64,000 bases of DNA from Anisus vortex (taxonomy: Eukaryota; Mollusca; Gastropoda; Planorbidae), in NCBI GenBank assembly GCA_949126835.1, contig OX421499.1, forward strand, positions 23,285,990 to 23,349,989. Reading direction: 5' to 3'. The position numbers were made by a program, and so were the translations under genes. The notes beneath the pieces were generated by a model that was not told where the DNA came from, did no database searches, and worked only from the letters and a program-made list of their open reading frames with translations. Shown piece by piece: positions 1 through 11,800 of this stretch; the first letter of the stretch is position 1, and the number at the start of each line of letters is the position of its first letter.

Positions 1-230
1 GATTGCTCTTTGGACTAAATTGTGACATAATCATGACTACTCTTTGGACTAAATTGTGACCAAGGGCTACGGCTCTTTGGACTACATTATTACAGAATAT
101 TGATTGCTTTTTGGACTAAATTGTGATCGAATGCTGATTGATCTTTGGACTAAATTGTAACAGAAAGCTGATAGTTATTTTAAATAAATTGTGACAAGGT
201 GACAATTGCTTTTTGGACTATATATGTCTT
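1..230. repeat. Tandem repeat, ~45-bp unit, in the G1 intron
   Basis: Degenerate units built on CTTTGGACTAAATTGTGAC recur about every 45 bases, five times. They lie just downstream of the G1 Ig1 donor, so inside an intron. Confidence 0.8.
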
Positions 231-267
231 AATTTCATCGTTACGTCTTAAAATGCAAACACCTTAC

Positions 268-1599
268 CAGCAATTATGAGTAGATTACTGCATCCAAATA
301 AAATCTCATTAGAAATCGTAGCACTGCAAAGAAAGAATCCGGCGTCTTCCATCTGGATACTCTTGATGGTCAGCTTGGCCACGCCATACTCGGACACGCT
401 CTCGTGTATTCTTGGCTTCCAATTTTCGTATGGCTGAAAATTAATATGGTCCCTGTCCCAGGATAAGAACCCTAACTTATTTGAGTCTCTTAATAATTTC
501 TCACCGAGATTCCTCGTGTGTAAAATTAAAATAGTTTCAGCGAAGCGTAGCGGTACTGTGAAAGTTAATTCCACATCTTTGTCTACGTCTGCGTATACTT
601 TGTTGATTGAAGTCTCCTGATCGCTGGATACCACTTGAAAAGAAGGAATGCACACATAAAGAAAACAAAAACAATGGCATACATATAAATATTTTGTCAA
701 TATAGTATATTATCTATTAGTAATTCTCTCTATTTATTATTTTATTTCTTAAACTACTTCTCAAAAATTATTTGCCCTACTACACATATTTGTTAATAAA
801 GTATATTCTTACTACACACATTTGTTAATACTGTATATTCTTACTGCACATATTTGTTAATACTGTATATTGTTGCTGCACATATTGTTAATACTGTATA
901 TTGTTGCTGCACATATTTGTTAGTTTTGTATATTGTTACTGAACATATTGTTAATACTGTATATTGTCACTAATTGTATTTGTATATCGGTTTTATACTT
1001 CCTTGCTTGTCTTTTAAATCGCTTAAATATTATATATTTTGCTAGTATTATAAATTCTTGTATTGGATAGTAGTGCAGCATTTTTTAATACGTTCTCATA
1101 CACTGTTCTTTTTCCAGGCATAATTAATTATGATGAAACGTTTGAAAAAAAAACAACGTTAATGATTTTCTTAAATGCATACATTGTTTGTTCAAAAGCT
1201 ACTTTAAAGTTGATTTTGTTACTGCCCTTACATAATACATAGCTGTTAACTTATTTGAAAACTGAATTATAAAAAGAAAAATGAATTCATAAGAAAACTG
1301 AATTCGAAAAATCAACAATTGAATTTATAATTAAAGTGAATTCGTTAGAAACGAAATTAAAAAGAATTAATAAGAAAACTCTATTTATCAGAAAACAGAA
1401 TTCGTAGGCAAATTAAACTAAAAAAAAAACAACTGCAAAAAAAAAAACAACAACTGAATTCATAAGGAAACTAAATTCACATGAAAACTGATATCGTAAG
1501 AAAACTGATGTCATAAGAAAACTGGTATCGTATGTAAACTGACTTACTTGTTATCAACCAATAAACGGCAATACATTTTGAGTTTAGGAACGTCACCAT
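268..1599 (-). CDS. G1: IgSF transmembrane-family gene, 5' part (signal peptide and Ig1 exons)
   Basis: Two coding exons are visible; the rest lies beyond the left edge. Exon 1 (1599-1548, 52 nt) starts at ATG, encodes a short hydrophobic leader (MVTFLNSKCIAVYWLIT) and ends in phase 1 at a strong GTAAGT donor. Exon 2 (633-268, 366 nt) follows a pyrimidine-rich CAAG acceptor and encodes one Ig-like domain, ending in phase 1 at GTAAGG. The domain has the F-strand signature DAGFFLC and a second Cys (FGC) ten residues later. The B-strand position reads VELTF, so the usual first Cys is absent. Same exon lengths, phases and motifs as G2-G4. G2 lies divergently 7.2 kb away. The start was chosen because the same 52-nt exon exists in all four genes. 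Function is inferred to be a cell-surface or secreted recognition protein; no ligand can be deduced. Confidence 0.8.
783..970. repeat. Tandem repeat, ~40-bp unit, in G1 intron 1
   Basis: Four to five units of the form CACATATTTGTTAATACTG followed by TATATTGTTACTG. Single related units also sit upstream of the Ig1 exons of G2 (about 9010-9090) and G3 (about 43560-43620), so the seed sequence predates the gene duplications. Confidence 0.75.
1250..1540. repeat. Degenerate AAAACTGAATTC-type repeats in G1 intron 1
   Basis: Irregular repeats of GAATTCATAAGAAAACTG-like units fill the intron next to exon 1. Related sequence lies at the same place in G2 (8880-8990) and G3 (43640-43760). Confidence 0.55.
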
Positions 1600-1690
1600 G
1601 GCAACATCCACATTAGTGTACGCGATGCATGTCTGAAGTTTTCATTTATTTACGTTTTAGATCTAGTTGCAACATGGAGTAAACCTATTT
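1600..1690 (-). promoter_or_regulatory. Conserved 5' flank / 5' UTR of G1
   Basis: On the minus strand the block containing GCATCGCGTAC, then AATGTGGATGTTGCC directly before the ATG, is nearly identical to the flanks of G2 and G3. The conservation suggests 5' UTR or core-promoter function. No clear TATA box was identified. Confidence 0.5.
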
Positions 1691-2149
1691 CTGTTAGTTA
1701 TAATCTTGTGCCAAAAAAATATAAGGAACAAAAAAAAAAGGGGGTTTAAGTTTAAGCATGCTGTGTGCTTAAACATAAATGTGATAGAACTAGACTCATT
1801 CAGCGTAGACAACAAACAACTACCGAATTACCGGTACATCTTTCATAACTGCTCGAAAAAAAATGATATTAAAAAAAAATCCTTTATATTAACTTCGCAA
1901 AACTATCTGACTGGCTGCCTAACAAAAGAACCAAATCGCTAAAGGTGGATAGGCCCACTTCCCGACAACCTATCGAACAGAAACTCGACAAATAGATGTA
2001 AAGTAATGGGGAAAATATTATATTCAATTTAACCACTTATTATCCATTCTTCAAACTCACAAAAATCATTTTTTTCAATTAATTTTTTGTACGTTACGCT
2101 GTATGGCACGAATTGGTAAATCGCCATTGAAAGCACGTGATTATTATTA

Positions 2150-2690
2150 TACACTAACAAGTGTGACAGGGAGCAGCATAGAACTACAAGAGCTCACAGA
2201 CAAGCCTGCAGATAGAGCAAGGGGCATACGGAATGGAAATCAGCTCAGAAAAAAAGCGAAATAAAGATCAACACCACCGACACCAGAAGGACAAACATTA
2301 TAATGAACCAACAAAAACTAGAACAAGTAAAGAATTTCAAATATCTAGTAGCCATCTTATCCGTAGACGGAAGCTGTGAGGCAGAAATTCGAGTCAGGAT
2401 TCGGTGAGCAATGGCGGCAATGGCTATACTAAACAGAATCTAGTCCAGCAAAAGCTTTGGTCTCCCAACAAAGCTCAGGCCTTACAGAGCCCTTGTGAAG
2501 ACTATTGTTCTGTACAAATGTAAGACCTGGATACTGCTAACAACCACTGAAAACAAGTTACAGGCATTCGAAAATAAATTCATGAGAAGAATCCTTCAAA
2601 TCTTCTACCTAGAACACATGACTAATTATTATGTCTGGGACAGAATATCTTCAATTGCGGGCCTCAATAAACCATTCTGGCAACAATCAA
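2150..2690 (+). pseudogene. Non-LTR retrotransposon RT C-terminal remnant
   Basis: Conceptual translation with stops and frameshifts gives a typical LINE C-terminal reverse-transcriptase order. First comes a QVKNFKYLVAILSVDGSCE-like strand (FKYLG box), then ALVKTIVLYKCKTW (LLYGCETW box), then FENKFMRRILQI (RRML box). The YADD catalytic part is missing, so it is a dead 5'-truncated fragment. It lies in the G1-G2 intergenic region. Confidence 0.75.
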
Positions 2691-2741
2691 GTAGCGCAAG
2701 CTGACATGGTTCGGTCTATTGTTGCAGCATATTAACCTGCC

Positions 2742-2770
2742 AATATATATATACAGAGAGAGAGAGAGAG

Positions 2771-2815
<45 letters not shown>

Positions 2816-2818
2816 TAG
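2742..2818. repeat. Microsatellite (TA)n(GA)n(GATA)n
   Basis: Pure GA then about 13 GATA units; it follows the LINE remnant. Confidence 0.95.
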
Positions 2819-3949
2819 CTGTATAGGTGTATAAATATATAGGTATTTAACAGCATGTAGGTAATTAGGTACATTGGTACACAGGTACATAGCTATAGGT
2901 ATAGATATGTAAGTATGTAGGTGTATGGGTTCATGATTGTATAGATATATACGTATTAGGTTATATATATATCATCATCATCATCAAGTATGTTTGTAGG
3001 TATATAAGTATACAAGTGTGTATGTGTATAGGTATATATGTATAAGACGCCTATATTATACGATTGCAAGAAAACTACCCTCTAGTGTTGCAAGAAGTCG
3101 GTGTAAATTTAGCAATTGACACTGATCTATATAAGTTGCCATTCCGTTACTGAGAAACAATTCAGCCTTTTTTGCTGAAGATTCATGAAGTCGTCAAACG
3201 GGATATTTCTTCCCACTAGAAATGTTTATAAAACACCTAGTCGGATTTGAAAAATTTACGAAAATGTTACAAAGAAATGCACAATTTCGGAACTGTTTTC
3301 TTGTTTCCCAGATGAAGACAAAGAACGCACACACACAAAAATGCATGTCTCGGTCTGTCAAACTCCAACTGAGTTAAAAGAATTTCGATTTCCGACAACA
3401 CAAGACGGTAGTTTTCTGTCCAATAAAAAGAGGACAGGCGAACAGCGATTCATATCTTACTCAGTGATATCCATTTATTAAACAATCATCTGCGTGGTCT
3501 TACATTTGTGTACCCCTGTATTAATTACTTCAAGTAAAAGAAAGATAAAATGAGTTTACAGTCAGACAAAATTGGTCCTGGTTCAAATCTAAATTATGTA
3601 TATTTCGTAAGAGTAGGCCTATTGTATATCATGGTGAAACTGATATAAACAACGTTGTAGTTGTTTAATGTAAAAAAAAAAAGGACCTACCTTAAGCCTT
3701 ACTGACATAATAGTTACTCTACAGATGAATACTATGAGAAATGTGTTTAAGACAAACAAAAACGTTTCCTTTGTATTGAAATGTTACCGGAAATGATGTT
3801 TTAAAGAAAATCATACACATTTTAATCTCTACACATTTAATCTCTTATTATCTTTTGTTTTAGTGGTCTGTTCTTTACCCATGGGAAACTCGGCAACTCA
3901 GAAATTCCGAGTAGGAAGTTGTCCCATTTACGAATTGGTCCAATTTGAC

Positions 3950-3952
3950 ATA

Positions 3953-4009
<57 letters not shown>

Positions 4010-4023
4010 GGGGGGGGGGGGGG
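3950..4023. repeat. Compound (TA)n, poly-T, poly-G tract
   Basis: TA repeats pass into about 39 T and then about 15 G. Extreme homopolymers; lengths are unreliable in most sequencing data. Confidence 0.9.
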
Positions 4024-5339
4024 CACTTATCTTTCTCTCTATATATATTATATTAATGTCACATTTTCGTTTCTTACAGCGTTCTAATGGGTTTTCAACT
4101 CAAATAGGTATGTGATTTATCGGGGTTTATAAGAGAAAAAAATGTTTGCTGCAAATTTTTATTTTCACTTAAAGTAATTGTAGATAATCACACTATAATG
4201 GTAACTGTAAAAGATGAAAATGAGGAATTGCCGAAAACAATATTAAAATGACATGTTACCAATGACCCTGCAATAAAAACAAATGTTTACAAATGCACCA
4301 AATCGTCAACTCGGATATTTCCAAATTGTATTATCTTAACCACACTGAGCTCTAATATATGGAGTGCTCAAAGGAAGTGAATTGTAGGAGAAAATGTGGA
4401 ATTTTAAATATAGATAAGTGCACTGTTTTGCACTGAACAATATATACATGTCTAAATAATAAATATTCATTAAAATTACTTACTCAGTTAACATATAATT
4501 TGTGGTATTCAAAGCATTATCCATAAAAAATCATCAACAATTTCATTATTTGACTTCGCCATTAAATTAATGAATCCAGTACTCATTAAAATTAACACAA
4601 TTTACTCGTATAAGAGCGTATATATAAATATATATGTAATGTATGTTCAGTATAAAAGAGTTCATTTTTAACAAATTTCAATGACGCCATTACGAAAAGT
4701 TTATATATTTTTGGTACTTCCATGTACAGTGCCGTACAGTGCACTTATCTATATTTAGAAGTCCGCATTTTCTCCTCTTTTTTCTTCTTTTTTTTAATAG
4801 CTTGAGAACTCCATGTATATATAGCTCAGTGCTTAATCATAATAAGCTTATATTTCGAATAATATATAGATCAGTGCTTATAACGCAACAAATACTTGTT
4901 TAACAACATTGAAATATTATTATATTTAAAATTGTATTTTCTTTAATCATAAAGATAATATTCTACGTTATTTATAATTCTAACAAATCTTAAAAAAAAT
5001 AAAATTGTAATGTTGCTTACAATTGTCAATAAAACAAACAGTTTTAAAATGCACATTTTCAGAAACCGAAATTTCGGTATATCCGAGTGGCCGAGTTTCC
5101 ATTGGGTAGAGAACATAATATAATATGCATTATTACACTGACATATTATATAACAATTGTTTAGGCTACTCATACTTAAAGCTGTCTAAGGAATTTTGCA
5201 GGAATCTTGTGTATGCGAAAAAAGTGTATAGTTTCCAGAGTTAGATTTTCCACTGTTTGTTTTTAATATAATTTTTTTAAAATAAAAGGTCTATAGTCTA
5301 TATTAGTCAATAAGATAAGATAGAGACAGTTTTATGTAT

Positions 5340-5510
5340 CACTAGCACTGTTAATTGGAGGGACTATCAACCGACAAGTCGCGGGTTCAATACCTTCCGC
5401 CGACCGATCCCTGCAGCCCTGCAGGAGTTTTGGACCAAGTGGACGCAATAATCTTCTATCTAGAAGGAACTTCTGTAAGCGTATAAGATTAAACTTGTAA
5501 GCGCAATGTA
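5340..5510 (+). mobile_element. tRNA-headed SINE sharing its tail with a local LINE
   Basis: A tRNA-like head with B-box-like GGGTTCAATAC is followed by a tail GACGCAATAATCTTCTATC...AGAAGGAACTTCTGTAA. The same tail closes the LINE fragments at 5800-6060, 49340-49640 and 51580-51840. An inverted copy of this SINE is at 49930-50055, at the matching place in the G3-side duplicate. Confidence 0.6.
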
Positions 5511-5518
5511 ATATAATA

Positions 5519-5546
5519 TAATATATATATATATATATATATATCA
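5519..5546. repeat. (TA)n microsatellite
   Basis: Uninterrupted TA run following the SINE tail. Confidence 0.9.
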
Positions 5547-5799
5547 GTGCATTAACTCATATTTACAAAAAAAACAAAAAAAAAAAAACATAATTAGAGA
5601 TTATATGTGTATAATATTCTATATAAGATCACTTCCGGTAACATTTCAATATAAATTAAATGATGGTGTTTTCTTTTTCAACATATATTTTATGACATCT
5701 GTATAGTAAGCCTCAATGTATTTGTTTTAAACATTAAAAAACACACAAAGTTGTTATACAATTTTCATCAAATACCAATATGAAATAAAGGTAAATTTA

Positions 5800-6060
5800 T
5801 ACTCTCCAGCAGAGAAACATAAGGACAAAAATACTTTCCTTATCCCTTATACTTATGCGACAACAAATGTATATAAGTACTCTTTCTTCCCAGGTGTCAT
5901 TCGGGCATGGAATGGGTTGCTAGAACAAATCAGGAAAAACCAGTAACTTAACATCATTTACAACACCAATAAAGATCCACGACTAGACTCGAACCACGGA
6001 TGAACGTAGGACGCAATAATCTTTATTATAGAAGGAGAGTCTGTAATATATAAGATACCG
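5800..6060 (+). mobile_element. Non-LTR retrotransposon 3' end
   Basis: Translation of the middle part gives FFPGVIRAWNGLLEQ, resembling the C-terminal FFPRTIxDWNxLP motif of LINE reverse transcriptases. It is followed by a 3' UTR ending ACGCAATAATCTTTATTAT and AGAAGGAG. Copies occur at about 49340-49640 (minus) and 51580-51840 (plus). Confidence 0.6.
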
Positions 6061-7653
6061 CAGAACCAATTTTAAGTGACTGTAAACTCAGGACTTTCAC
6101 AATAACAAAGGAACAGGACTGTCGTAGACTCACTATAATATTTCAATGTCTAATTTATATAAAGCATAAATGATTTACTTGAAGTAATTAGTACAGGTCC
6201 ATAAGGAAATCTATTTGTAGAAGATTACATAATTATCAATGAACTAATAAATGTGAACCGCAGTATACCTGTCCCCTTTTCAATGGACTCGAAAGTGCCG
6301 TCCTGCGTTGGTGAAAGTACAAATTCTTTTTACTCAGTTGGAATTCGATAGTTAAGTCGCGACCAACGTTTTTTATTCTGTATTCTTTACGGAATTTTAA
6401 CGTATATAGATCAGTGTCAAATGTTTAAATTGCTTGCACTTAGGCAACTTAACAGAGTATTTTTCTTGCAATAGTTTTTAGGCATTATTCAGGACAATGA
6501 AATAAAAACAAAATAAACTCCGTTTTTTTTTCAAAAGGATCATGATAATTAATAACAAAAAGTGGATAAACAAAATTTGGTAAATCAGTGTTTTCGTAGG
6601 AAATCTTGGATATAAAATTGTTCAATTGCGTTTCAGTTTCTTCGGTCAAAACGTTTGAATTCACCACAAAACTATTTATATTAATGTTTTTCTATTCACA
6701 TGTCTGGCCCGTTTTTCATTTGCGCGCCCTTTTTTAATTCAGTAATGAATAGTAGCAACACTACGTACTCAGGAAAAAAAGAAAAAAATGAGTCCTGTGG
6801 GTTGTGGAAGGGGGGAGGGGGGGGGGGGAATGAAGGTTTTGGCTTAGTATATCTGTCAACATTCATCTCCTTAGGATGACGGGAAAAGTGTCAGTACGCC
6901 TTTTGAGTTTTGAGTTCGTACGCCACATACATTTTTAGAAGTAAATATTCGGGATTTAAAAACATACATTAACTGGAGCCCGCCTTTAATCCAGAACAGG
7001 GGAAACTATCGAATCATATCGCATCGTATAACTAGCGTATCAACAAAAAAAAATAAGAGGCTAAATAATTTTATATTTAACGTTACCAATAAAACTTAGG
7101 CCTATAATGCCTTTTTTAGGGGTAATAATAAATACCATTTTCATCATAAGAATGATTATACAGATAAACCTATTTCAAGTGTACCGCCATGAGTAAAATT
7201 ACTAAATATATAAAAACCGTCTCAATAGAAAAGTTAAAGTAGTGCAACAGAGATAGTGAGCTATGCCTTAAATCACTTTTATAAGCGTAGAAGAGTTCAT
7301 CAAGTAAGCTCATGAGCAATTGGCACACTATAAAGTGTAAATAGTAAAATGTAAAAACTGATTTATGAGCGTTGCGGGCTGGGGATGGATGTGGCTGAAA
7401 TTCGTTAGAATGTTCTGCCCAGGGCTTTATATCTACGTGCCAGGATTCAGTTCGATAGGATGGTTGGAAGTAGGCCTGTCAGCCTTCTGTGGGGTCGGGT
7501 CGGTCGCCAGCAAGCCAGCCAGTTGTCGTGATTATTTATTAAATTTATTATAGCGAAATAATTTAGTGCATTTTAATGAATTGCAAAGATATTCCGACTA
7601 TGTTCCCGTGTTAGGGCGAGGTTGGTACGCTTCCACTACCTCTTCGCCCCATC

Positions 7654-7661
7654 CCCTCCTC
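7654..7661. other. Empty insertion site matching the hAT at 45721-47429
   Basis: Reverse complement reads GAGGAGGG followed by GATGGGGCG. In the G3-side duplicate the same context is interrupted by the hAT element, flanked by GAGGAGTG and TAGTAGGG. This is therefore the pre-insertion state. Confidence 0.65.
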
Positions 7662-7782
7662 GGGGGAAGGGGGGGACCATCATTCACCACAGGTGGCGGG
7701 CGAATACCATCATTTTTTTTTCTCACCACACTCCGTCTATAATTACACCCCCCCCCTTTCACCCCTCTCATATCTGGTTACA

Positions 7783-8010
7783 GTTGGTCGCCGAGTGGCA
7801 GCGCGTTCAACTGGCGATCCGAAGGTGCTGGGTTCGAATCCTTGCGCAGGCTAGTTTTTTTTGCCCTGGACTTGAGGGTGTCCCTGAGTCTCCATAGCTC
7901 TGATGTACCTGACACTAGTTGGAGGTAAAGTAAAAGCGGCTAGGCATTGTGCTGGCCACACATCCCCACGTATGCCGTGACCACAGAAACTGACGACACT
8001 GAAAGAGTGG
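7783..8010 (+). mobile_element. tRNA-derived SINE (family 1)
   Basis: The head has A-box-like GGTCGCCGAGTGG and B box GGGTTCGAATCC (7830-7841). The body contains GGTGTCCCTGAGTCT, TGATGTACCTGACA and AAAGCGGCTAGGCATTGTG. Full-length relative at 29314-29579; the inverted orthologous copy is at 45317-45590. Confidence 0.8.
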
Positions 8011-8714
8011 CACATATTGAATTTTGAGACAGAAGCTGCCGCCATTGTGAGAAGAGAGACAATGGGAGATAAACTATATGGGGTCATGCCGAGACACTCC
8101 CCTGACACATTTAACGACTGGTTGGTAAAGGGGCGTATACTTTGCAGTCATTGGACATTGAGGTTTATGGCGAAATAGGAAGGATCGCCGACTGGTTTAG
8201 TATTATTACTGTCCGTGTAATGTGTGTGTACATTTTAATTCTTTATGTTTATATCACTCTGTGAATATATGAACATGTAATTGAACTCTGATGAAATGCC
8301 GCTGTCTGATAGATGTATCTGAGGATTGATGTATTACCATCCTACCGTGATTTCACACTAAGCATCATCGTCTTGTCACTTGATCCCAGATCGTCTGTTC
8401 AGTTAATTCGTGTGAGTGCGTGAAAAGGAAGAAAATTAACCCGCGTGAAGATTAGCACGTTACATACAAATATCGGGCATTGGTTAACACATCCAAAGTG
8501 TAGTGGGAGTATCGTGTGTGGACTAGCAGCCACGGTTGCATCCTACTGGCCACACAATCCCACCGTCACAGCAGTCTAAAAAGATGCAATTCAATAGTTG
8601 TTTGTTGTTTTCTATAAAATAGTCTAGTTCTATCAGTTTTACGTTGAAATACAGAAGTGTGCTGCATAACCCATTTGTTTTTTGTTTTTCACAACACGAC
8701 TTGAACTAAGAGAA

Positions 8715-8807
8715 ATACACCAATGGTAGGTGTCTTCATGTTGGAACTAGAAAGTGGACGATGGAAAATTTCAGACATGCATCGCGTACTCTAGTGTGGA
8801 TGTTGCC
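8715..8807 (+). promoter_or_regulatory. Conserved 5' flank / 5' UTR of G2
   Basis: About 90 bases ending GTGTGGATGTTGCC directly before the ATG match the G3 flank at about 95% by eye, and the inner half matches G1. Likely 5' UTR plus core promoter. Confidence 0.5.
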
Positions 8808-11800
8808 ATGGCGACGTTGCTGAAACTAACATGGGTTGCCTTTTATTGGTTGATGACAAGTAAATGAGTTCCATTAAGAAATCAGCTTTCTTATAATTTC
8901 AGTTTTCTTACGATTACAGTTTTCATCTGAATTTAGCTTTTAACTATTTCGGTATTCCTATTGATTTAGTTTTCTTATCAATTTATTTGTTGTATTATTT
9001 TTAGGTATTTAGTTATACACTATCAACAAATATGCGTAGTAACAATATACATTGACAACAAGTATGTGTAGTAAAAAATATTGTTCAGCATGACGTCACA
9101 TTAAAATGAAGACAACACGAGTAGGTTAAAATCTACTGACAAAATGTTTGACATCAATTCTTTTTATTTGTTTTGGCTCTTTCCTCATGTTCAAAGCTGT
9201 ATCCAGCGATGAGAAGAGTAATTCAGTCAGCAAAGTGTATGGTTACGAACACGAAGAGGTGGAATTAACCTTCAAACTCCCAGAGGTCATCAAAGATTTG
9301 ATAATAGTGGAGTACACGAGATCTGACGGCACCCCGGAACCTGTAATGACCATCCGTGAAAACGGCAGACATGCATTCTGGGAAAGTTGGATACCGAAAG
9401 CACACAATCTGGTCGTCAAGCGCGGTCTAGCCAAGTTCACCATCAAGAGTGCCCAGATGGAGAATGCCGGCCACTATTACTGTTTTGACCGGGACAAAAA
9501 GCGATTTGAAGGTTGTGAGGCCATACTTTTCGTTGTTGGTAAGGTGTTGTTTGTCTTAATACAACTTGAGACATAACATTCATGTTTGTTATTAGTGAGC
9601 AAGCTGGACATTGATGCTTTATGTCAGGTGTTTATTTGTTTAGTTGTAGACCCAGCGCCGAATGCACGTCAATTCAACATTCTGGAAGGACCAATCATAA
9701 AGCAATCCGCTACAAAAACAGACATTAATTCGTTATAATGAAGCATTCATTAGCATTTGTGGACTAATTTCAGCATTCTTTAACACCGAATCATTCAAAA
9801 TTATGTAACTCTTAAAATAAGACACCAAATCACTCAACATTCTTACAACCTGTAACTACTCAGACACTGCTAACTACAATGACAAAACAAAATAAGACGA
9901 AAAATGTTACTTTCAGTTTTGTTTATTTGTTTGTATTTACTTCCCCCCAATTAAGGCAAACCGGATAAACCCGATATCTCACGACTGGATAACACGTTCA
10001 AGTGCTGGCACAAATCAAGGACTAAGCCGGAAAACCACGGACTGAGTTTTGTGGTCAAGTGGAAGGATGGGGAGGGCCGTGAACTTCGCTACTCTCCCAC
10101 TAAAAAGGTTAAATCTATGCGTTCGTTTGCTTGCTATCTCTATTTGTTTGTAGTTTGTCGCATGCGTGGGAAATTGTCGTTTTGTTTTGGTTGTTGTATA
10201 TTAAACAAGCCAAGTTCCCACGAGTTGCCCAAGTAAAAAATACACAGACCTATAATAACTGATAACAATTTTATAAACTACAATGTACAGAAAGCTATAA
10301 TAATTTGAAAAATAAAATGATTTATTTTTTACTGAAAACATGTAGGAAAGGAATTTAAAATAAATATTGAAATCAGGTTAATAAAAGGCACGCTTTTTTT
10401 TTGTTAACAAACAGTTTAGACTATCCCTGGCTGAGAATTGAACACCTGTCTCCTGCATGCGTCTAATATATAATTATTAAATTTTACTTATTGAAAACTT
10501 TTTGGGGAAACTTAAAGTACTAAAATTATTTACAATTAAAAAAAAAAGTAATATTAAAAATTAATGGAATTTTGTTTTAAAGTAGAAAAAACAACAACAC
10601 GTTATCAGTGAGCAATCCCACCCAGGTCACCCGCAAGGCGGTCGGATACGCTAACCACTCAGCTAGGGAGGTCGCAAAAGTAAAATATGAGACAATAAAA
10701 ATACGTGTCTTTAAATTAACCAATGGGGATCGGAATCCACACACACAGTCTACTTTATACATAAAGTTGTTTATTGTCTTTTACTAGGTCTACTCTTTTG
10801 GTCTTTTTAATTAATTATTTTTTTTAATGATAATTACTGAATTTTTTTCTTGTTTAGTAGCTCGTTAATAGTCATTCGAATGTGTGTTTTTTTCTGTAAT
10901 TTAAGTTGTTTGTGTATTTTTTAAAATCATAATTGATTTTCCTTATAAGCGGTTTTATTGGTACGAAAGTAGTATAGTAGGGTCTTTTCGGTTAGGATTT
11001 GTGGCGCGCGCCACAACCGGAAGTGACCCCGTGACCTTTGACCTTTGATCCGGAAGTGCCCTTTGACCCCGTTACCGGAAGTGACCCAACCGGAAGTGAC
11101 GTCATCCAAGATGGCGTCTTGTCGTGTCGTTACACGACCGACCGTGACCTAGTGACCTAGTGACCCCGTCACAGGAAGTGACCCCAATCGGAAGTGACGT
11201 CATCCAAGATGGCGTCTTGTCGTGTTGTTACACGACTGACCGTGACCTAGTGCCCTAGTGACACGGCAGTGCCCTTTTGACCTAGTGACCCCGTGACCGT
11301 GCGGTTATTTTGTGGTATTACACGTGCTTTGAGCACGTGCTTTAATTAAAGATGGCGGAACCAAGATGGCGTCTTGTCGTGTTGTTACACAAGGGTTTTT
11401 AATTAAGGGTAATACATTTTGTCAGCGGTTCTAAAATTATTTTTTTCCCATTGTCTTACAATGATTGACACATGTCATATTATTTCTCCCATTGTTTTAT
11501 AATGGTCTTTATAAGGTTCAGCGGTTCTAAAATTTTATAATTAATTAATAATATTAAATAATTAAATCACTTGTATAGTGTTCTTAATAATTTTCAATAG
11601 TAAAAGGCTTTTTTCAATAAGTTTATTGTGTTTTTTGCCCTAATTAGCATCTTTTAATCGATAATTGTCTTGTAAGGGTCATTTTTACTTACTTGGAGGC
11701 AGTATTCGTCTTAATTTTATACTTAACTAATTAACGAATTTTAATTTTTATAAACATAATGAGCTTGTAAAGAGGTGTTTATTAATTACAAAGGGCCCTA

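Larger units (their letters stand above)
3060..6440. repeat. Decayed palindrome between G1 and G2
   Basis: Sequence at about 4340-4460 (ACTGAGCTCTAATATATGGA and following) reappears in reverse complement at about 4720-4840. Block 3060-3600 likewise matches the reverse complement of about 6050-6440, and 3880-3930 that of 5050-5110. The centre is near 4590. Continuing outward, the 5' flanks of G1 and G2 also match, so G1/G2 look like an old head-to-head inverted duplication. No coding exon is seen here. Confidence 0.65.

Noticed and set aside
7783..7860. tRNA gene
   Set aside because: A and B boxes are present, but the sequence continues into a repeated SINE body found many times in the window and no proper acceptor stem forms.
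9144..9146. ATG just before the G2 Ig1 reading frame as the start codon
   Set aside because: It is out of frame with the Ig domain. The pyrimidine-rich tract and AAAG acceptor at 9196 plus the upstream 52-nt leader exon explain the gene better, and all four genes agree.
10577..10692. Functional tRNA gene on the minus strand
   Set aside because: Good A box, but poor B box and no cloverleaf; treated as a SINE or tRNA pseudogene.
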